6,369 bases of DNA, from assembly GCA_012744295.1 (NCBI GenBank), contig JAAYIB010000175.1, positions 1 through 6,369 on the forward strand, read 5' to 3'. The notes beneath the pieces were generated by a model. The model did not search any database, was not told the DNA's origin, and saw only the letters and a list, made by a program, of their open reading frames with translations. This document shows, in pieces, positions 1 through 5,233 of the stretch. The DNA is from Acholeplasmataceae bacterium. GTDB taxonomy: Bacteria > Bacillota > Negativicutes > Acidaminococcales > Acidaminococcaceae. A program made the translations under genes and the position numbers. The number at the start of each line of letters is the position of its first letter. The first letter of the stretch is position 1.

Positions 1-371
1 ATCTCGGCCAGGACGACCTGCCGCTGCCGCAGGCAAGGAGGTTGCTCGGAGAGAACAGCATCATCGGAATTTCGGTGCATAGCGTCGAAGAAGCAAGAGC
101 CGCCGAAACAGGCGGTGCGGACTACATAGGTGTCGGAGCCGTGTTTTTGACGGGTACGAAGAAGGATGCAAAAGCCCTCGGCCTTGCGCGCCTTCGTGCC
201 ATCAGGGCAGCGTGCAGACTTCCTATAGTGGGCATTGGCGGCATCAATGCCGGCAATTACGCAGATGTAAGAGAAGCGGGCGCCCAGGGCGCCGCGATTG
301 TGTCCGGCATTCTAAGCGCGGACGACATCGAAGGCGAGGTACTCAAAATTAAGGGAAGCACAACCTTGTAA
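1..371 (+). CDS. thiE: Thiamine-phosphate synthase, C-terminal part (5' end outside window)
   Basis: ThiE joins the pyrimidine (HMP-PP) and thiazole (THZ-P) moieties to make thiamine phosphate in the cytosol, using a TIM-barrel fold. The reading frame is open from the window edge; 122 complete codons are visible before TAA, against about 210 residues for a full protein. The visible part opens with LGQDDLP, and the two leading bases (AT) fit the His of the family's HxGQxDxP motif. It continues with GISVHS, then ADYIGVGAVFLTGTKKDA (the phosphate/pyrophosphate-binding loop with T.TK), then PIVGIGGINAGN and a C-terminal AAIVSGI segment. A TTG at 42 falls inside the conserved region and is not a real start. 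The TxTK loop favours ThiE over the related regulator TenI. The last five codons form the left arm of the terminator hairpin. The gene runs toward the secretin gene and has no visible functional link to the pilus genes. Confidence 0.93.
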   Translation, partial: LGQDDLPLPQARRLLGENSIIGISVHSVEEARAAETGGADYIGVGAVFLTGTKKDAKALGLARLRAIRAACRLPIVGIGGINAGNYADVREAGAQGAAIVSGILSADDIEGEVLKIKGSTTL

Positions 372-386
372 CGGTTGTGCTTCCCT
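352..386. terminator. Rho-independent, probably bidirectional terminator between convergent thiE and secretin genes
   Basis: A perfect inverted repeat: left arm 352-365 (AGGGAAGCACAACC), 7-base loop 366-372, right arm 373-386 (GGTTGTGCTTCCCT). The stem is 14 bp without mismatch. The thiE stop codon TAA (369-371) lies in the loop, so the left arm is coding. On the plus strand the stem is followed by ATTTGGTTTA; on the minus strand by TAATTTTG. Both T-tracts are short and interrupted, so efficiency is uncertain in either direction. The position, in the 47-base gap between two converging genes, fits a shared terminator. Confidence 0.85.
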
Positions 387-418
387 ATTTGGTTTACTTA
401 TATGTAATTGCCTGATGG

Positions 419-1762
419 TTAGTTGGGCAGTTCGCGGCCCAGAATGGCTTCCGCTTTTTCGCGCATCGTAAGCTTGAGCGCAGGCTCGTCCGCAGTATTA
501 ACCGCTGACGCTTCCGTCATAGTAAGCTCTTTTTGCGGCGCGAAGGAATTGATGACCGCGGTGTTATAGATGGCGGGCGATTCTCCGGCCGCCGTAACGT
601 GCGGCGTCAGAATCATGATGACTTCCGTCTTGTTCTTGGTCTTGGAACGATCCTTGAACAACTCGCCGAGTACGGGCAGGTTGGAGAGGAAAGGAACCTT
701 GCGCAGGGTTTCCTGCTCTTCCTCGTTAATCAGTCCGCCGATAATCAGCGTCTCGCCGTTTCGCATCCTGACGTTCGTGTCAGCGGTGCGGCTCGTTATT
801 TTGTAGTTTCTGAGCTCGGCTATCAGTGTCGGCGTGCTGACTTCCGTGTGCACGACCGCCGTGATGAAGTCATCCTCGCTGATAATCGGAGTATACGAAA
901 GCTTGATGCCGGCGTCGACGTATTCGGTGCTGGTGGTTATCTGTCCGTCGTCGCTTTTTTCAGTCAGGACCGGGATGTGGTCGCCGATAAAGATGCTCGC
1001 TTCCTTGCCGGGAATCGTGATAACGCGGGGTGTTGCCAGAATTTTGGCCTTGCCGGAAACAACGAGCGCGTTCAGCGTGGCCTGGAAGTTAGACCGGTAG
1101 CCATGGCCGATGTGGAGGATGCCGCCGTATTTTTCGTCGGAATCGCTTTCAGCAGACTCCGGAAGAGCGTCCCATTCCCAGTAGAGACCAAGCTGTTTGC
1201 TGTCTTCATTGGAAAGAGAGATGATTTTTGCCTCGAGGGTGACCTGCTTGGTGGCAACGTCAACCACAGAAAGCGTGTCCTTGAGTTTTTGCCTGTCGGC
1301 CGCGGAGCCTGTAAAGATGATGGAGTTGGTGACAGGATCGACACCGACCGCGGAGGAAGCGTCCTTCAGGAGGTCCTGCATCATGGTCTTGACGTCTTCG
1401 GCTTTCGCGTAGTTCAGCTTATAGATGGTGACGTCGCCGAAATTCTTGCTCATTTCCTCATTCGCCGAAACTACGATAACGCCGTGAACGGTGCGATAAG
1501 CGAGCCCTTTCGTTCTTGTCACGAGGTCGAGGGCCGTTTCAAAGGGTATGTCGTTAAAGGCGATGGAAATTTTGCCTTTGACGGAGTCATCGGTTACAAT
1601 GCTCTGCTCCCCGAGATAGGAGAGCGCGGTCAGCACGTCGCGAATGTCGCCGTCCTTGATGTTCATGGTGACGTTGTCCGCGGCGAAGGCGGCAGACAAG
1701 GGCGAGAGGGACAAAACAAGCGAGGCCGCGACTGCGGCGCAGGTGTGTTTGATGGAGCGCAT
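419..1762 (-). CDS. pilQ: Secretin, type IV pilus PilQ / GspD family, short form
   Basis: Forms the outer-membrane ring through which the pilus leaves the cell. Residues 1-28 are a Sec signal peptide (Arg2/Lys5, hydrophobic 8-22, AFA before the likely cleavage site near 27/28). Residues 31-99 resemble the secretin/TonB short N-terminal (STN, N0) domain, 111-168 one N1-type KH-like domain (KLNYAKAEDV; DPVTNSIIFTGSA), and 172-389 the secretin beta-domain (ILATPRV 241-247, GETLIIGGLI 336-345, VPFLSNLPVLGELFK 356-370, ending ILTPHV). A tail of about 58 residues follows, ending in a charged, probably helical segment. At 447 residues it is much shorter than typical PilQ or GspD (about 600-750): no AMIN domains and no extra N-domains are visible. 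The start is supported by AGGAGGA at 1771-1777 (minus strand) and by the TGATG overlap with the upstream gene, which suggests translational coupling. A GspD-like assignment cannot be excluded, but the neighbouring pilB/pilT/pilC favour a T4P secretin. Confidence 0.9.
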   Translation of the reverse strand: MRSIKHTCAAVAASLVLSLSPLSAAFAADNVTMNIKDGDIRDVLTALSYLGEQSIVTDDSVKGKISIAFNDIPFETALDLVTRTKGLAYRTVHGVIVVSANEEMSKNFGDVTIYKLNYAKAEDVKTMMQDLLKDASSAVGVDPVTNSIIFTGSAADRQKLKDTLSVVDVATKQVTLEAKIISLSNEDSKQLGLYWEWDALPESAESDSDEKYGGILHIGHGYRSNFQATLNALVVSGKAKILATPRVITIPGKEASIFIGDHIPVLTEKSDDGQITTSTEYVDAGIKLSYTPIISEDDFITAVVHTEVSTPTLIAELRNYKITSRTADTNVRMRNGETLIIGGLINEEEQETLRKVPFLSNLPVLGELFKDRSKTKNKTEVIMILTPHVTAAGESPAIYNTAVINSFAPQKELTMTEASAVNTADEPALKLTMREKAEAILGRELPN

Positions 1763-2286
1763 CAGCGTTTTCCTCCTAACTTCAGTTCATAGGAGCCGTC
1801 GGAAGAATGAAGGCGGACCGATTTCGAGTAGATGCCGCTCAGCGTACTGCCCGCAACCGTCTGCCCGATTGCGTAATAATTGCTTTCACCCTTGTGTTCA
1901 ATAATTGCAAGCTTTTTCTCGCCCTTGGCGACTATGCCCCGCAGCATCGGCTCGGTCGAATAAAGGGGAGCGGGTTTGCCGCCTGGCGAAGGCGCAGGCT
2001 GCGCAGAAACAGGCTTCGGCAGGGCAGCTGCCGGTACCTGGAAAGGATTACGGGCAATCGTCGCCACGACGAAGGGAGCGGATTCCCTGACCAAAGCCTG
2101 TGCTGGCGCAGGCGAAGCGACCGGCAGCGTCTGCTGCAGAACCGTTTCCGCCGAGGCTTGCGGGAAAAGGCCCTCCACAAGCGCCGGTACGTCATATCTG
2201 CAGGCAAAATGGGCCGAACCCATCAAGAGGAAGGCCGATAGCAGAACGCAGGCGAATTTATCGTTTGGTTTCGCAGAAGATTTCAT
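1762..2286 (-). CDS. PilP/GspC-like inner-membrane coupling protein
   Basis: A 174-residue protein, probably bitopic. The N-terminus is short and hydrophilic (KSSAKPNDK), followed by one membrane segment at about 11-29, an Ala/Pro-rich linker (about 42-108) and a small C-terminal beta domain (about 112-172). The C-terminal pattern LRGIVAKGEKKLAIIEHKG, YYAIGQTV, L.GI and SVRLHSSDGSYELKL resembles the PilP / GspC homology region, a small beta-sandwich that binds the N0 domain of secretins; an ARNPF motif at 78-82 is also typical of this group. PilP is usually a lipoprotein; here Cys29 is preceded by HFA, not a good lipobox, so a GspC-like membrane anchor is more likely. It is the first gene of a two-gene unit with the secretin, sharing one base (TGATG), which fits a role as its partner. 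AAGGAGG at 2295-2301 (minus), 8 bases before ATG, fixes the start. The family call rests on pattern and context, not on a search. Confidence 0.72.
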   Translation of the reverse strand: MKSSAKPNDKFACVLLSAFLLMGSAHFACRYDVPALVEGLFPQASAETVLQQTLPVASPAPAQALVRESAPFVVATIARNPFQVPAAALPKPVSAQPAPSPGGKPAPLYSTEPMLRGIVAKGEKKLAIIEHKGESNYYAIGQTVAGSTLSGIYSKSVRLHSSDGSYELKLGGKR

Positions 2287-2301
2287 TATTTACGCCTCCT
2301 T

Positions 2302-2320
2302 GTATCAATTTTATTGATAC
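2302..2320. promoter_or_regulatory. 8-bp perfect dyad at the 5' end of the secretin-operon transcript
   Basis: GTATCAAT (2302-2309), spacer TTT, ATTGATAC (2313-2320). It lies between the minus-strand -10 box and the ribosome binding site of the PilP/GspC-like gene, adjoining AAGGAGG (2295-2301). With the predicted start near 2323, it spans about +3 to +21. It could be an operator for a dimeric repressor, or an RNA hairpin at the 5' end of the mRNA affecting stability or access to the RBS. The sequence does not decide between these. Confidence 0.5.
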
Positions 2321-2329
2321 TGCAGCTTC

Positions 2330-2358
2330 ATTATAGTATACTTAGTGGAAAAGGTAAA
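2330..2358 (-). promoter_or_regulatory. Sigma-70/sigma-A-type promoter for the PilP-like/secretin operon
   Basis: On the minus strand, -35 TTTACC (2353-2358) is followed by a 17-base spacer and -10 TATAAT (2330-2335). The -10 matches the consensus fully and the -35 at four of six bases, at optimal spacing. The start would be near 2323, giving a leader of about 37 bases that contains the dyad and an AAGGAGG site. It is the only strong candidate upstream of this gene pair. Confidence 0.7.
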
Positions 2359-2417
2359 TAATAATACTATATTTGTTAAAAAAAATTACATCGGAAACGA
2401 TATGCAAGGACATTTGA

Positions 2418-2447
2418 TTTTCATAAAGTAAAAAGCAGGACTATATT
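2418..2447 (+). promoter_or_regulatory. Candidate promoter for pilB-pilT-pilC
   Basis: A -10-like TATATT (2442-2447) is preceded, with an 18-base spacer, by TTTTCA (2418-2423), which matches TTGACA at four of six bases. The ATG of pilB lies 21 bases after the -10, so the leader would be only about 15 bases, just enough to carry the GGAGG at 2457-2461. The short leader and the AT-rich surroundings make this tentative. An A8 tract (2378-2385) lies upstream and could bend the DNA or act as an UP-like element. Confidence 0.38.
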
Positions 2448-2468
2448 GAACTTGCCGGAGGTGGCAGA

Positions 2469-4148
2469 ATGGTTGTACGAAAAAGACGCTTGGGAGAGAT
2501 TTTGATTGATTCGGGAGCAATCAACCAAAAGCAGCTTGAACATGCACTTAATGAGCAGAAGTCAAGCGGCAAGCGTTTGGGCGAGACACTGGTGACTCTC
2601 GGATATTTGACGGAAAAGCAGATTCTCAGCACGCTCGAACAGCAGTTGGGGATTAAATATGTCAACCTGTCCGAAGAGAAAATAGAAAGAGAAGCAATTG
2701 CCGCGGTGCCGCTTTTTCTGGCAGAACGCTACAACGTAGTGCCTGTAAGGAAAGAGGACACGCGGCTCTATCTTGCAATGTCGGACCCGACCAACTTCTA
2801 CGCCATCGATGATGTGCGCATGGTCAGCGGCCTTGAGGTCTGGCCGCTCCTTGCGGAAGCCAAGGATATATCGCTTGCCATCAACAACAACTACGGCGTG
2901 CAGGGACGCGTCGAATCGGCTGTCAGCAAGCTGAAGGAGGACGACGCGGGCAAAACATCCGTGCAGGACGTTGAGGACAAGATTGACAACGCGCCTATCA
3001 TCAGCATCGTGAATTCCCTGATTCAGCAGGCCGTGCGCGACCGTGCGAGCGACATCCATATCGAGCCGCAGGAGGACAATCTTCGCGTGCGTTTCCGTGT
3101 GGACGGCGTCATGCGAGAAATCATCTCCTTTCCTAAGAATACGCATGCTCCGATTCTTTCCCGCATCAAGATAATGGGCGATATGGACATAGCGGAAAAA
3201 CGCCTGCCTCAGGACGGACGCATCAACATCCAGGAAAAGGGACGCCAGATAGACATTCGTGTTTCAACGCTGCCGACGATTCTGGGCGAAAAGGTCGTTA
3301 TGAGGATACTCGACAAGAGCGCGATGACCATCGCCCTCGACGAGCTCGGCTTTTCCGAAAGGAACTTCGAATTGTACAAGGACATGATCACGAAGTCCTA
3401 CGGCTGCGTGCTTGTGACCGGTCCTACGGGCAGCGGCAAGTCGACGACGCTTTATTCGACGCTGATGCACGTAAATGCGCCGACCAAGAACATCATCACG
3501 GTCGAAGATCCTGTCGAGTACAGAATAGGCGGCGTCAACCAGGTGGCAGTCAACAACAAGGCGGGGCTGACCTTTGCCTCCGGTCTGCGTACAATTCTGC
3601 GGCAGGACCCGAACATCATCATGGTCGGTGAGGTGCGTGACAAGGAAACTGCGGAAATCACAATCAACGCAGCCTTGACAGGCCACCTTGTTTTCAGCAC
3701 GCTGCACACGAATGACTCGGCCGGCGCCATTACGAGACTTTTGGACATGGGCGTCGAGCCTTTTCTCGTTGTTTCCTCGGTGCGCGGCGTTATTGCCCAG
3801 CGCCTTGTCAGACTGATTTGTCCTCATTGCAAAATGGAGTACACCCCCGAACCGTATTCCGATGAAAGGCTCTACCTCGGCATCGGCAGGGACGAGCCCG
3901 TGAAGCTGTGGAAGGGCGAAGGCTGCTCGCGCTGCAATTTCACGGGGTATACAGGCAGAATGGCAATTCATGAGGTTCTGCCGATTCATGAGGAAATGAA
4001 GGCCATGATCATGAATCACGTGGCGGACAACCTCGTATTCGAGGCCGGGCGCAAATACGGTACGACCTCTATGAAGGAAGACGGCATAGAAAAAGTAATG
4101 CAGGGCAAAACTACTGTCAGCGAGCTTTTGCGTGTCGCTTACGTTTAG
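2469..4148 (+). CDS. pilB: Type IV pilus assembly (extension) ATPase PilB, with MshEN domain
   Basis: Hexameric cytoplasmic ATPase of the GspE/PilB family that powers pilin polymerisation at PilC. At 559 residues the length is normal. Residues 7-59 hold two MshEN motifs: R7-L-G-x2-L-I-x2-G...L-x2-Q30 and R36-L-G-x2-L-V-x2-G...L-x2-Q59, separated by five residues, as in cyclic-di-GMP-binding relatives. The ATPase part shows IEPQEDNLRVRFRVDG, Walker A GPTGSGKST (318-326, Lys324), the Asp box VEDP (345-348), Walker B PNIIMVGEVRD (381-391, catalytic Glu388) and the His box TGHLVFSTLHTNDS (404-417). Two CxxC pairs, Cys451/454 and Cys486/489, form the zinc site usual in PilB/GspE and absent from PilT. 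GGAGG at 2457-2461 supports the ATG. The first gene of a tight plus-strand unit, it is followed after 12 bases by pilT. Alternative: a T2SS GspE, less likely given pilT. Confidence 0.95.
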   Translation: MVVRKRRLGEILIDSGAINQKQLEHALNEQKSSGKRLGETLVTLGYLTEKQILSTLEQQLGIKYVNLSEEKIEREAIAAVPLFLAERYNVVPVRKEDTRLYLAMSDPTNFYAIDDVRMVSGLEVWPLLAEAKDISLAINNNYGVQGRVESAVSKLKEDDAGKTSVQDVEDKIDNAPIISIVNSLIQQAVRDRASDIHIEPQEDNLRVRFRVDGVMREIISFPKNTHAPILSRIKIMGDMDIAEKRLPQDGRINIQEKGRQIDIRVSTLPTILGEKVVMRILDKSAMTIALDELGFSERNFELYKDMITKSYGCVLVTGPTGSGKSTTLYSTLMHVNAPTKNIITVEDPVEYRIGGVNQVAVNNKAGLTFASGLRTILRQDPNIIMVGEVRDKETAEITINAALTGHLVFSTLHTNDSAGAITRLLDMGVEPFLVVSSVRGVIAQRLVRLICPHCKMEYTPEPYSDERLYLGIGRDEPVKLWKGEGCSRCNFTGYTGRMAIHEVLPIHEEMKAMIMNHVADNLVFEAGRKYGTTSMKEDGIEKVMQGKTTVSELLRVAYV

Positions 4149-4160
4149 GGAGGGTACGCT

Positions 4161-5216
4161 ATGATAAACGAGCTGTTGCAAGAGGCAGTGCTCCTCGGTG
4201 CGTCGGACGTGCATCTGACCGTCGGACTGCCGCCGATTTTCCGCATAAACGGAGCCTTGACGAGAACGGACAGGGCTCCTTTGGTGAACGCCGACACCTT
4301 CAACGTGGCGGAATCCATGCTTGACTCCAAAAGGCATAAGCAGTTCCTGGAGGAAGGAGAGGTTGACTTCTCCTATGTTCTGCCCGAAGGCGCACGCTTC
4401 CGTGTGAACATATTCCGTCAGAGCAACAGTATTGCGGCGGTTATCAGGCTGATTTCTTCCGACATCCCGACCTTTGAGCAGCTGAACCTGCCCCGCATCA
4501 TGGCGGACCTGGCCATGCTGCCGCGCGGACTCGTGCTGGTGACGGGACCTACGGGGAGCGGCAAGTCGACGACGCTCGCCGCGATGATTGACCACATCAA
4601 CCACCGAAAGAGCGTTCACATCATCACGCTCGAGGATCCGATCGAATATAAGCACAGGCATAACAACTGCATCATCAATCAGCGCGAGGTGAATTCGGAT
4701 ACGAGGTCTTTTGCCAACGCCCTGCGCGCCGCCCTGCGTGAGGACCCCGACGTGATACTGGTCGGAGAGATGCGCGACGCCGAAACCATCGCGACCGCGA
4801 TTACTGCGGCGGAGACGGGCCATCTGGTGCTCGCTACGCTTCATACCTCCGATGCCGCCCAGACAGTCAACCGCATCATCGACGTTTTCCCCGAGCACCA
4901 GCAGATGCAGATACGCATCCAGCTCTCAGGCAACCTGCAGGGCATCATCGCCCAGCAGCTGCTGATTACCAAGGACAAGCGCGGCCGCGTGCCGGCCTTC
5001 GAGATATTGGTGGCAACGCCCGCCCTGCGCAATCTGATCCGCGAGAGCAAGACGCATCAGATACCTTCATACATCCAGACGGGTTCCAAGTTCGGCATGA
5101 AGAGCATGGACGACTCGCTGGCGGACCTTGTCCGCAGAAACCTGGTCGAAAAAGAGACCGCGGAAGCGCGCTGCGTCGACCCGCAGATGTTTGAACGCCT
5201 GCTGCGCGGTTTTTAA
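4161..5216 (+). CDS. pilT: Type IV pilus retraction ATPase PilT
   Basis: Hexameric cytoplasmic motor that depolymerises the pilus, giving twitching motility and supporting DNA uptake in species that use it. Its 351 residues are the usual PilT length. An N-terminal PAS-like domain (SDVHLTVGLPPIFRINGAL, about 15-33) precedes the RecA-like core: Walker A GPTGSGKST (129-137, Lys135), Asp box LEDP (157-160), Walker B DPDVILVGEMRD (195-206, Glu203) and His box TGHLVLATLHT (219-229). ALRNLIRE (288-295) matches the C-terminal AIRNLIRE signature of PilT that is needed for retraction in studied species. All catalytic positions appear intact. There is no MshEN domain and no CxxC zinc site, separating it from PilB. 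The ribosome site GGGAGGG (4149-4154) directly follows the pilB stop, so the genes are probably co-transcribed. PilU, a PilT paralogue, is less likely. Confidence 0.95.
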   Translation: MINELLQEAVLLGASDVHLTVGLPPIFRINGALTRTDRAPLVNADTFNVAESMLDSKRHKQFLEEGEVDFSYVLPEGARFRVNIFRQSNSIAAVIRLISSDIPTFEQLNLPRIMADLAMLPRGLVLVTGPTGSGKSTTLAAMIDHINHRKSVHIITLEDPIEYKHRHNNCIINQREVNSDTRSFANALRAALREDPDVILVGEMRDAETIATAITAAETGHLVLATLHTSDAAQTVNRIIDVFPEHQQMQIRIQLSGNLQGIIAQQLLITKDKRGRVPAFEILVATPALRNLIRESKTHQIPSYIQTGSKFGMKSMDDSLADLVRRNLVEKETAEARCVDPQMFERLLRGF

Positions 5217-5233
5217 CGGGGGAGGCTCTCTTT

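Noticed and set aside
533..1792. 419-codon plus-strand open frame across the secretin gene
   Set aside because: It is fully antisense to a clear secretin with signal peptide and family motifs. Its translation is Arg/Asp/Val-rich without a recognisable domain, as expected for a shadow frame in GC-rich coding DNA.
1807..2241. Plus-strand frame opposite the PilP/GspC-like gene
   Set aside because: Arg-rich shadow translation. The minus-strand gene has a promoter, a ribosome site, a membrane helix and a coherent domain.
2287..2468. Possible riboswitch (for example a c-di-GMP type) upstream of pilB, prompted by the MshEN domain
   Set aside because: The likely plus-strand leader is very short, and I could find no conserved riboswitch core or paired stems on the plus strand; the region is mostly AT-rich promoter sequence.
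2562..3146. 194-codon minus-strand frame inside pilB
   Set aside because: Antisense to the MshEN and N-terminal regions of PilB, with no recognisable protein pattern.
3264..4898. 544-codon minus-strand open frame spanning pilB and pilT
   Set aside because: It runs antisense through the catalytic cores of two certain genes. The His/Arg/Val-rich translation has no motif, and I see no ribosome site that would support it.
419..5216. The locus as a type II secretion system
   Set aside because: The short secretin and GspC-like partner raise this option, but a complete PilT with the ALRNLIRE signature, a retraction motor not found in T2SS, favours type IV pili.
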